Shown here one piece after another: positions 21,797 to 31,771 of a DNA stretch of 64,000 nt. The position numbers and the translations under genes are program-made. A model generated the notes under the pieces. That model saw nothing but the letters and a program-made list of their open reading frames with translations. It was not told the DNA's origin and made no database searches. This DNA comes from Curvularia sp. ZM96 (Eukaryota; Ascomycota; Dothideomycetes; Pleosporales; Pleosporaceae): NCBI GenBank assembly GCA_022457065.1, contig JAJGBQ010000004.1, forward strand, positions 4,092,001 to 4,156,000. The letters are read 5' to 3'. Numbering within the stretch: the first letter of the stretch is position 1; each line of letters begins with the position of its first letter.

Positions 21797-22860
21797 ATGT
21801 TGCACACACTAGTTCTGCGTGCAGACGCTCCCCCTGTGGAATGCACAGAGGTCGGTCTTCCTGGCTGTGAAGTCGAAAACACAATCTTGGGCTACGCTCC
21901 GAATCTTGCGGCCAACGCCTTCTTCGCTGCTTTCTTCGGCCTCGCGCTCGTTATTCAGCTCTTCTTGGGCATCCGGTACAAGACATGGACGTACATGATC
22001 GCACTCGGCTGCGGGTGTGTCGCCGAGTGCGTCGGATACATTGGACGGATACTACTAAATGACAACCCCTGGAGCGATATTGGATTCAACCTCCAGATCG
22101 TGTTATGTAAGTGATTGGTGTTAAAGCAGCATGTAATGTTTGCTGACAATAGACAATGTAGTGATCTTTGCACCGGCATTCTTAGCAGCGGGTATCTACT
22201 TGACACTTAAGCACATCGTTATCCAGTTCGGTCAGGAGTGGTCGAGGCTGAGGCCAAGCTGGTATACCTACCTCTTTATCGCGGCTGATGTGTTATCTCT
22301 GGTTATGCAGAGTGCTGGTGGTGCTCTTGCGGCGACAGCAGACCCAGGCGAGAGCCTCTTGGACGTGGGCACAAACATTATGATCGCTGGAATTATTTGG
22401 CAGGTTGTCGGTTAGTCATTCTCCCTCTCCACGCTGGAATCAAGCTGACATGTCACTAGCGCTCGCTATCTTTGGTCTTCTCGTTCTCGAATACAGTATT
22501 CGCACCTACCGCCGCCGCGATATCCTCCCTTCATCCGCTCTTGCACTCTGGTCCGGCCGGCGCTTCAGATTTTTCTGTGGCGGTGTCCTGATCGCCTACA
22601 CCGCCATCTTGGTTCGATGCATATATCGAATTCCTGAGCTACTGGGTGGTTGGGGCGGTGAGCTCATGCAGGCAGAGACGGAGTTCATCATCCTGGAGGG
22701 CGCGATGATTGCAATTGCAGTGCTGGCGCAGACGGTGTTCCACCCTGGAATCTGCTTCCCTCCACTTGGAAATACCATTGGAAAGCGGAAGAACGCCAAG
22801 GGAAGCGTATCTGAGACCCGGGTGGAGATGCTGGAGCAAGGAGAGTTTGTTTCCAGGTAG
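21797..22860 (+). CDS. RTA1-like seven-TM membrane protein
   Basis: Three exons (21797-22106, 22162-22410, 22460-22860) encode 319 aa. Introns are 55 and 49 bp with GTAAGT and GTTAGT donors, both phase 1. Seven hydrophobic segments are visible. RTA1-family blocks are GYAPNLAANAFFAAFFGLAL (TM1), WTYMIALGCGCVAECVGYIGR, FAPAFLAAGIYLTLKHIV, FIAADVLSLVMQSAGGALAA, and near the end AETEFIILEGAMIAIAV followed by FHPG. RTA1/RSB1 proteins in yeast are linked to lipid export and 7-aminocholesterol resistance; the role here is inferred from family only. The first acceptor was placed at 22161, because it keeps the usual six residues between Q and APA; an acceptor nine bases earlier (22152) would also stay in frame. 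Confidence 0.9.
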
Positions 22861-23485
22861 GGGGTAACATCTAGAATGTGGGGAATGGCTCAATCGAGAT
22901 GGGATGGATTGAAAGGAACTGGCATTTCTTGTAGCTATTGGAGTAGATGCTTTGCTAGTGGCGTTCTCAGCGCGTGCGGCTTTTCGTTATCATTAGACAC
23001 AATTATAGATTTCTCGTTGCTTTTTTACAACAGAATTGGCATTGAAAGTCGGTCGAGGAACAAGGCTACCGGTCGACAGGGAAAGTCGGATATCCCACCA
23101 CAAGCGGGCTAACTCACCAAAAGTCACCGTCTTTACTTGGAGATATTTCCACCACCACCACCATATATTCTTAGCTAGAAAAATCACTAAACAAAACTTC
23201 ATATCTCAAGTTTTATTTTGCTATGTAAATTTAAAAATTGTATATGCCACATAGTTCTAGGCCAGCACATTTAAATTCGACTTTCCCGATCGGCCGATAG
23301 AGCAAGGCTGAAGACTATGGTGATGCAAGCCGCTTCCTATTCGCTAGCCTCCAGAGCTTGGGCCCGGACCACGACCTCGCTGGAATTCATTGTCGAGGTT
23401 TCGACATCGCATTCCTCACAGCCAACGTGCGCAATCACGGCATCCAAAGTCACATGTTACCAGTCGCGGGGCTTTCCTGGCCAAG
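22861..23485. other. Spacer upstream of PHD-finger gene
   Basis: 625 bp. AT-rich between about 23150 and 23260, including a short CCA run at 23150-23163. No gene recognised. Confidence 0.5.
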
Positions 23486-25098
23486 ATGAACCCGGCAAAC
23501 GGCCCAAACGACCAGAGTGTTGCCGGCAATGGTGCACCGGCAGCCGGCAGCGGCGCAGCCAGTACATCGGCTCCAGCGTCGCAATCGACAACGCCCATGC
23601 CCCCAGCAAGCTCATCCCAAATGGCTTCCTCACCCGCAACGGCTGGCACCACTGGCGGCCCTAGTTTTCCCCAGTACTCGGCGTCGACGGCTGCGATTCT
23701 CGAGAGGCTCCAGGGCAAGAACAGCCATGCCGCTGGCAGTGCAGCGTTTGAAGCCAAGCGCGCGGAGATTCTCCAAAGTTATGTCACCAGCGACAAGCTG
23801 CCGACACCTTCGCCAACCGTGGCCACTGGGCGCAGGGGAAGAGGAGGTAGAGTGAGCACCCCGAGTGGCCTGAAGACTGAAGTCGGCGCATCGCCTACAC
23901 CCGCTTCGTCCAGGCGCGCATCTGCTAGAGGGCGTGGACGAGGGCGCTCTGCGCGGGGAGGAAGAGGGGGCAAGCGCAAGCGCTCCGACAGCGACGAGGA
24001 GAGCCATGTCAGTTTGTGCGACAGGCGGGGCAACCAAGTGCTAACATGGTGTAGAACGATGACGACGGCGACTCGGACGTCTCGGATTCTTACACGCCAC
24101 TTCCTACGAGAACAAAGTCTGGGCGCAGTGTGAACAAGCCCGTCGCATTCGTGCCCGTCATTCCAGAGCCAACCCAGGGAGTCAAGCGGAGAAAGTCGAC
24201 AAAGACGCTTCTCGCCGCCAAGTGCAAGACTTGCCATCGAGAAACCGACCCAGCGAACAATCGGATAGTCTTCTGTGATGCCTGTAGCACAGCCTATCAC
24301 CAATACTGCCATGATCCTCCTATCGATAACGAGGTCGTCACTGTGCTGGAGAAGGAGTTTCTATGCACTCCATGTACGCGGGCGAAGCAGACCGCCGTGG
24401 AAGGCGCACAGGATCTAGTTGCTGCGGACGATCTATCAATCGACGAGGTGTGTAGACCAAATATCATGTGTGATGCTGTCCTGTGCTGACTTCTGGAGAA
24501 ACGCGCATACTTCTCCACTCTCCCGCAACATCAACTAGTTGGCCTCCTCCTGACGGCCACAATCCGACATCCTGAGCTGCCCGTCTTCCCTCCAAACGTC
24601 CGGAGTCTCATACCTGATGTTTCGAGTACTAAATCACAATCGCAACAGCACCAAGAACAGGAGCAAAGAACCAAACAACAAGCCGCTTCAGTATCTGAAT
24701 CAAATATCCAATATCAACCCTCTCGACCCGCCTTCCAACAACCCCCAACAACCTCGCCTGCAAACAATGTCACACCGCAACTCTCATCACATTCACATTC
24801 AGAACTCGACTCTGCGGAAGCCCAAACCCTCGGCGAGAACACTAATCAGTCTCGCACGACAATGGATCTGGCTGGCAACCAGTACGACGAAGACGACGGC
24901 TATGACACTGATCCGCCAGCTCACTACCCTAAAGCCGGCAACGGACTTGCGCGGACCCTTCGTCCTGAGAGTGAGGACCTCAACTGGCTTGTTGACGACA
25001 ACTTTGAGGTCTTTAGCCATGGTTGGAAGGGCGACGGCACGGGCATGGGGGCTGATGGTACGCTCGATGGTTTAGGAGAGGGACAAAAGGTAGTCTAG
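23486..25098 (+). CDS. PHD-finger nuclear protein
   Basis: Three exons (23486-24007, 24055-24447, 24499-25098) encode 504 aa; the introns are 47 and 51 bp, phase 0. Residues 1-90 are Ala/Ser/Pro/Thr-rich; 110-175 form a basic Arg/Gly tract (RGRGRGRSARGGRGGKRKR) fitting a nuclear signal or DNA/RNA contact. A PHD zinc finger spans about residues 225-280: CKTCHRETDPANNRIVFCDAC, then YHQYCHDPPI and FLCTPC, giving the C4HC3 ligand set. After the second splice, KRAYFSTLPQHQLVGLLLTA follows, probably a conserved helical element. The C-terminal third is Gln/Ser-rich and acidic. PHD fingers usually read histone H3 tails; specificity here cannot be stated. The start is the first ATG of the frame without upstream homology. 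Confidence 0.85.
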
Positions 25099-25584
25099 AA
25101 TGATACCGAATGGTAGATCCGACAAAGCAGCATGGAAGCAATGCACATGGGCAGTTCTAACATGCTCACTGGTATCGCCTTTTCTCTCCTTGGAGGAACT
25201 AAGTCAAAACATTTGATGTTGTATCACTACTATCATCATCACGAATATAAATGCAAGTTTAACGTCAGTTCCAGAGTAGCAATATAACGAGACCTTGTTA
25301 CTTAGAAGAAGCAAAGAAAGAAAGTATCTATTACAAAAGCATAAGGTGTGGTATCTCAAGAAAATGGCAAACGAACCAAGAGAAAACAAAAAGAAGTAAA
25401 CAGGAAGCAGAAGCCACAAGCAAGAGGCGCTCTCCCCTCGTTATGGCCGTGCAGAATCCCAAGCCCAACCCATACCATGATTGTGGAGGAAGCAAATAAA
25501 AAAACAGTAGAGGACTTTTACCAACACCATCGTCCATGCAAATCTGTTGTCGTAACACAGCATAACGTCGTCGTCGGTCGTCGA
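25099..25584. other. Convergent spacer between PHD-finger gene and kinesin
   Basis: 486 bp between two stop codons, A-rich on the plus strand near 25300-25420. Presumably two 3' UTRs. Confidence 0.55.
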
Positions 25585-27747
25585 TCATTCATCATCCATA
25601 TGGAACGCGCTTGGATCCGCCCACTTTTTCGCCTTGAGCACCCTCATCCTCTTGATGGGACTAGCAGACCTCTGCTGCGTCTCGCGCTCATTAGCCTCTA
25701 GCTTTGCTCTCAGCAGCTCGTTCTCACGTTCCAGCTCCTCGATGCGATCCCTGAGCTCCGGGTCAGGGTCCTCGTACACCTTGATTTCTTGCTTCATTTG
25801 AGCTTTTGTTGCTCGGATGACAACGTCAATCTTGGAGTCCATGTGGGCTTGTTGGTTGTCTTGCTCGTTCTCCAGGACAGCTTGCCATCGGCGACGTTCT
25901 TGGTCAACTGCCAGTTCCATTTCATGGTAGCACTCGTCGCGAATTTCCTGCTCAAGGTCTACCATATGGTCTTCTGCTGCGGCCCATGATGATTCAGCAG
26001 CTTTGCGTCGCGCCGTTTCCTCAGACAAGCGGATGGCAAAGACTTCGAGTTCGGCAGTCAGGCGAGCGATTTCGGCATTGGCACTCTCGAGCTCTTCCGT
26101 TGTTGCAGGAGGTGAGGCTCGGCCAGAGGACGCTGTCCGAGCAGACGAGGCCGTTCCAGGGCGCTTGGATGGCAGTGTCGCGAGAATCGTATCTGTTGTA
26201 GAGGGTATTCGGGGTACGGTTACCTCTCGTGCAAGAGCGGAATAGCGGAGGATCTGAGATGTGGCGTTGTAGTCAATCTTAGGGTCTGCTGTGACAACCA
26301 TGATGGATTTCTGGGGCGACCGATAGTGTTGAGCGGATTTAGAGGAAGGGTATGAGTTTGAGAAGAGAAGCTCAGTGAGCTTGCATTGGCGGAAGGGAAC
26401 AATGTTCTATTCACTGGTTAGTATATGTTTGCTAGAAACTGATGTTAGACGGACCTTTGAGCCACCGGCATTATCTGACTGCATTTGCATGCACTGGCCA
26501 AGATACATAAGAGACTCATTGATCTTGCCGGCCTCGGCGAGTGTCTCGCCTGCAGTCTTAGCATTCCGGGCACGCTCTGATCCTGCCAAGTCAACAATGG
26601 TCAGGTTGCTGCTTGACCAAGGACCTTTGTGTTCTGCGTTTCGCTTCTTAATTTCAATATTGAAGAAGCCGTGGCTGCGCGAGCTGACGGCGTTGCTTCC
26701 GGTGCCGGTGACCTTGCGCTCCATGAGGCCAGTCTCCAACACCATCATGGCTTCCTCATAGCTGCCACAAATAATCTTGGTGAGGCCGGCAACGACCTTG
26801 CGATCCGGACTCTGCTCAGTGTTCTTGAAAAGTAACGCTCTTCGTTTCGCATTATGACTCTTAGTCTTTGAGGCGCTACCACTCAGAAGGTCGAAAATAC
26901 GGTCGTTGTATACTTCGTACATGGACATGACAATGGCATATTCTACAGTGGGGTCTGCTGGGATGGTTATGTCGTGGACAGAAGGGGTTTGAGGCAGCAT
27001 TGACGGCCGTGGGATCTTGTTCGATTTCCAGTTACTTCCTGTGGAGAAAATACTACAATCCTGTTCCGCCAGTTAGTCCTTGCCTCTAGGGATCTGCGGA
27101 AGAAAAGAAGCAACTTACCTGCATAGGCGTTTGCGCTCTGGAAGGAAACCGTTCAGACTGATTGTCTCCATAAACTGCGTCCAAATATGCGGTTGCTGTG
27201 TACATCTGGGCATCCGAAACGTCTGCTGCCGCCAGTGAAGAGAATGCTGGGGCTCCATAGAAGGATTGTACAAGTTGTGCTTCGCAAGCTTGGTAGACGG
27301 TATCGAGCGTCATCTGGACAAGACCACGCTGGGTCTTGGTGCCGAGAATGGTGTGGCTCTGTCACGATATTAGTAGGTGGGCCCAACGTCGAGGAGGGTC
27401 ATGCAACACACCTTTCCAGACCCACTGCAACCCAGTGTTGCGAACAATCCATCTCGTCCGTGGTGGCCGGGTGCGCCCATAACGCCCTCGATCATCTGGA
27501 CGATGCCGGTGCCCTTGAACAGATGCATCTGCTGTGCGTCTTCCTGGAAGACCTGGGTAAAGGCGAAGCGCTCGACTGCCCGCTTGCGCTTGTCGTTTGA
27601 ATTTGTGGGTGGTTGTATTGTGATATGCGTCGGGTGGCCGCGCTCATTCTCCTCGACTGTGAGGAAGCGGGCGTTGGAAGAGGTCGAGGGGCGCAGGCGT
27701 AAAAAGACATTGAAGAGCGAACTAGACGGGCGCGACGGAGCGTCCAT
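25585..27747 (-). CDS. Divergent kinesin motor protein with C-terminal coiled coil
   Basis: Four exons (27747-27412, 27358-27119, 27060-26455, 26406-25585), all phase 0, encode 667 aa. The motor domain is N-terminal (about 10-440). The P-loop is GCSGSGK followed after the first intron by SHTILG, so this ATP-binding loop is cut by an intron between Lys112 and Ser113. Switch I is NAVSSRSH (SSRSH at about 318-322) and switch II is VDLAGSER (about 348-355); NIVPFRQCKLTELL follows. After the motor comes a short Ser/Thr linker and a coiled coil (about 490-640: EELESANAEIARLTAELEVFAIRL, then RIEELERENELLRAKLEANE). The usual AYGQTGSGKT P-loop is replaced, marking a divergent class; kinesin-6 (Klp9/KIF20-like) is possible but unproven. 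Microtubule motor activity is expected because all nucleotide-binding motifs are present. Confidence 0.88.
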
Positions 27748-27998
27748 GTTGATCGTATGTGTGCGTACGTCGTTGTCGTTCCCAAGAGGCCGAAAGTTAG
27801 TCGGCGCTGGTGTACCACAAGTGTGGACCCGGTCCTACTCGCGCGGTCGGTAAACATGTCCCGGTCTCAGTTGCCCCAGCAACAATCACCATCTGCGCAT
27901 CGCGTTATGACGTACAGATCTGGCACTAACATTTGTTCTAGACCATTTTCCCGATTCGGACGGATATGTATGGTTTGGACAAATATATACATGGCAAA

Positions 27999-29733
27999 CT
28001 ACGCAACAACACCCTCGTTTCGCAATGCCTCGATGTCCTCTTTGCTCATACCCAGCGTGTCGCTCAGGATCTCATCGGTATGCTGGCCCAGCATTGGCGG
28101 TGGCAGCCGGATCCCTGGGGTAGACTGGGACCACTTGACTGGCGTGTTCACTAACTTGATCGGCCCGCAAGCTGGGTGCTCTATCTCCTTGACCATGTTT
28201 CGTGCAAGCACTGAATGGAGTCAGTATTTGGGCATTGTGGTGCAAGCGTCAAACATACCGTGATCGTGGTTCAGTGTGTCTTGCACATCGTTGATGGCCG
28301 CGTAGGCTAGAGAAGTCAGCCGATCCGTGGCCTGAGAAAAGCAACCTCAATGACTTACGCATTCCACTTCCCTCGAAAATATCCAGCAGTTCTTTAGTAC
28401 TTTTCTTCCTTGTTTCAGCCTCAATCAGCTCCTCCAGCTCATCCCTGTGCTTCACTCTCAATGCATTTGTCTTGAACCTCTCATCCAGAATCCATTCAGG
28501 TTTGCCCAATCTATTGCACAAGACTCCGTACAGTTTGTCATTCCCACCACCAAGCAGAATGTCCCCATCCGACGTCTTGAACGCCTTGTAGGGCACAATT
28601 GACGGGTGGGAAGTTCCCCAACGTCCAGAATCGCGCTGTCCGCTGATGAGACAGGAGCTGGCAATATTAGCCAGGGTGGCGACTTGGCAGTCAGATAGAG
28701 CAACGTCAATGTGCTGACCCCCGGATCCGGGACTCCTGAAGCGGCGGAAGAGGGCTGCAATAATGGAGTTGGAAGTGTACAGTCCAGTCGTTAAGTCGGT
28801 TACAGCAACGCCCACTTTGACTGGCGGGCCATCACGGGTTCCGGTTATGTGCATGAGGCCCATTTCACTGTTTCTACGTCAGCCTGGGTTCTACCATGGT
28901 CGGAATATGGCTTGACACACGCTTCTACCATGACATCGTAGCCAGCCCTGTTCCGGTACGGTCCAGTCTGGCCGTACCCCGTGATACTAGCGTAGATTAT
29001 ATTTGGGTTGATTTTTGATACCGTGTCATAGTCCATGGCATACTTTGCAAGAGAGCCAGGGAGATAATTCTCAACAAGCACGTCGCATTCCTTTATCAGG
29101 CGATGGAGGATGTCTACGCCAGCTGGATGCTGAAAAGACAGTCCCATGGACCGTTTGTTTCGATTAACCTGTCGGTGTTGAGTATCATGCCGAAGAAGAA
29201 ATCAAGATGGCTTACGCCCAAGTAATATGCGCTCTCGCCTGGCCCCTCTTGCTGGTCTGTATACTTGGCATAGGGTGGACCCCATGCTCGCGTGTCATCT
29301 TTTTGCGCTGGTCAGTGTCAATCAGACATACATAACTAAGCTCTCGCTTACCTCCTCTTGTGGGATGTTCGATCTTAATAACGTCGGCTCTAGGTCATAG
29401 TCAATTTCCAATCCTTCCATGTCGCCAACCACAGTCGCTGGTTCATACAGGGCAATCCATTTCGTACCCCAGGTCTCCCAATATTTGTGTGCAATATGGC
29501 TAAGCATGTCAGAATTGGCTCAAAAAAAACACTCGCAAGTGCAAACTCACGCCAGCAAGAACTCTTGTCATATCCAGCACTTTGATGCCAGCCAGCGGTA
29601 GATTGGCGGCATCTCCACTTGCTGCAGTCGCAAGCCGCCTGGCATAAGTTTTCGAACCAGCCTGACAGAACCTTGAAAGCGGCGACGCCTGCTGAAAAGT
29701 GCACCTCGAGCTTCGTAAAATAGAGCCTATCAT
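27999..29733 (-). CDS. Type III CoA-transferase (CaiB/BaiF), SUGCT-like, mitochondrial
   Basis: Eight exons (29733-29551, 29499-29468, 29389-29352, 29298-29216, 29168-28921, 28867-28359, 28306-28259, 28210-27999) encode 450 aa. Three internal exons are tiny (32, 38 and 48 bp), yet all seven splices keep frame. The first 40 residues are rich in Arg/Ser/Ala without acids, a mitochondrial presequence. Family blocks follow: LAGIKVLDMTRVLAG, PYCTQILGDLGADVIKIEHPTRGGDDTRAWGPPYA (across four exons), VNRNKRSMGL, DVLVENYLPG, YASITGYGQTGPYRNRAGYDVMVEA (active-site region), and QHIDVALSD. Closest in layout to succinate-hydroxymethylglutarate CoA-transferase (SUGCT/C7orf10), which moves CoA between dicarboxylic acids; substrate is inference. 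It shares a short divergent promoter with riboflavin synthase. Confidence 0.9.
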
Positions 29734-29901
29734 GGTGAGATTGAGATGTGAAGAGAGAGGGCATGCCTCTCGATGCGGGGATGCCTCTATGGGGTATTCC
29801 CGGAGGTAATCTAGCCCAGTTCCGAGGCTCGTCGGTAGCTGCAGAGCTCAGAGCTGCAGCCCCCACCGTCATTGCTTCCTTCTCCAATCATTTACCCCAC
29901 C
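29734..29901. promoter_or_regulatory. 168-bp divergent promoter of CoA-transferase and riboflavin synthase
   Basis: The two start codons (29733 minus, 29902 plus) are separated by 168 bp only, so both transcripts must be driven from one shared control region or overlapping leaders. No TATA box seen. Co-regulation is inference. Confidence 0.65.
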
Positions 29902-30708
29902 ATGTTTACTGGACTCGTCGAAACAATTGGCAGTAAGCAGTCATGCGGCTTCTTTTCCGCGCGCCAGCGCTGATGATAGCTAGCTGTCGCCGCTCTTGAG
30001 CAGCTCGACCAGACAGCTTCGGGAGGCGGCGGCACCTCTCTGACTATATCGGGATGTGAGGAAATCTTGGGGGATTGCCATCTGGGCGACAGTATAAGTG
30101 TCAATGGTATGTCGCCGCGAAGCTGTTAGGACTGCCATCTGATTTGGCCAGGCACCTGTTTGACGGTCACCGAATTCGACAAGTCTTGGTTCAAGATTGG
30201 ATGCGCTCCCGAGACCCTCCGGCGAACAAATCTGGGCTCGCTCAAGGAGGGCTCCAAGGTCAACCTCGAGCGTGCTGTCTCGGCGAACACACGCATGGGT
30301 GGCCACTTTGTGCAAGGCCATGTCGATACCATTGCTACTATCGAATCCATAACTCCAGACGGCAACGCCCTCACCTTCCGCTTCAGACCCCGCGACACGT
30401 CGGTGCTACGTTACATTGTCGAGAAGGGCTATGTCACAATAGACGGCGCGAGTTTGACGGTCACCAAGGTGCAGGATGGGCCTCAGGGCTGGTGGGAGGT
30501 TATGCTCATCGCCTACACACAGGAAAAGGTAGTCACGGCAAGCAAGAAGCCTGGCGACGACGTCAATGTCGAAGTAGACCAGGTAGGCAAATACGTCGAG
30601 AAGAGTGTGGTTGGATACTTTGAAGGCGCAGCCAACGGCGAGATTGCTATACTGGAGAAGATGGTGTCCAAGCTGGTGGACGAGCGGCTGAAGGCCCTTG
30701 GAAGATAG
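29902..30708 (+). CDS. RIB5: Riboflavin synthase alpha subunit
   Basis: Three exons (29902-29932, 29984-30106, 30152-30708; introns 51 and 45 bp, both phase 1) encode 236 aa, the usual family length. The enzyme dismutates two 6,7-dimethyl-8-ribityllumazine molecules to riboflavin, the last step of vitamin B2 synthesis. The two tandem lumazine-binding repeats are clear: repeat 1 starts MFTGLVETIG, carries GDSISVNGTCLTVTEF and ends near NLERAV; repeat 2 starts GGHFVQGHVDTIATI and carries YVTIDGASLTVTKV. The first exon is only 31 bp, which is why a plain ORF scan misses the N-terminus. The C-terminal helix (LEKMVSKLVDERL) forms the trimer contact in known enzymes. Confidence 0.96.
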
Positions 30709-31771
30709 TTGGGCGCGAGCATGTGAAGCCTAGAGCAGCCAAGTCGATGGGCTGGCCGTTATTGCTGGAAACAGCCACAGCCCCACAAGTGTATCCAACG
30801 AAATGAACTGATTGCAATCTCCGCTCATGTGGTTGCCTCGAGAAGATTGAACGTGTGGTTGGCAGCCCTATTGTTGTGGCTTGGAAAGAGTGAGGCGCAG
30901 TCTTACTTTTGTGCAATACACACATATATATATCGACCGGTCGTCGTCTGGAGATTGTGACAAGGCCGCACTATTGACAGTCCAGTCCGTAGCTGTCCAG
31001 AACCGCTCTTTCTCCAGTTTGGGATTCGAGCCATATCCCCTCGGTTTGATCCACTCAAGATTGGTTAACACCTGTGAAGCTGCCCACTTTCGCTCCAAAC
31101 CGCCAGTAGCTCGCGATGCTAGGCTTTCGATCCATTGTTCGACCGACGCATTGCTTACGTTGCAGGACTAGCCTGAGCTATGGGCGGGGGCACGTTAGGC
31201 AGGACACTCTCCCGCCGCGGCTGGAGCCAACACGCAAGCGCACGATGTCATCGGCTCAAACAATCAGGACACTTCGGCCGATGTTCTCTCACGGGCTTTC
31301 TTGGTCGGGATCCCTCTCCCATTGACAGCGTAGCCTTGCAGGTGTGTGCAGCAGTGGCGTTCTCGCCTACCTGGGATCGCAATTAGGCCCCGCGTTGCAC
31401 CGCAACTGTGCGAGCGAATTTCAAAACAAAGCAAGACTAAAAAGTCGGGCCTGGGGGCCAAATCGAACAAGCAGACGAATTGTGCGAAGAAGCAAGCGAG
31501 ATTGCGGGTTACATGCAGGCTTGGTAAGGGAATTTGTCGGCACAAGCCATTGGCTTTCTCACCGGCGTGCTGCTGCATAACCACGTCAAGAGCCGACCCT
31601 CTTCAAGCGCGCATGCCACCAGACGTCGACATACCCCAGGCGCTCACCTCGTAGCGTTATCGCCTGAGCGCCACTCCATCGTTCCTCCACCGACTTTCTG
31701 GCGTCCCAAAAGTTATGCGTTGCTTCTAAACTTCTCGTCTCGGTTCTATCATCCCCGGCACCTCCACCGCC
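30709..31771. other. 1.06-kb spacer upstream of the 544-aa unknown gene
   Basis: Holds the RIB5 3' UTR and the promoter of the next gene. Short overlapping ORFs between 31116 and 31809 lack any recognisable motif. A short (TA)n run at about 30922-30934. Confidence 0.5.

Noticed and set aside
11448..22860. Possible secondary-metabolite cluster (two transporters, esterase, RTA1 protein)
   Set aside because: No polyketide, peptide or terpene backbone enzyme, no oxidoreductases, no pathway regulator; spacing is wide.
31116..31325. Small ORF with a mitochondrial-presequence look upstream of the unknown gene
   Set aside because: Ends after 69 codons without a splice donor leading to anything recognisable.
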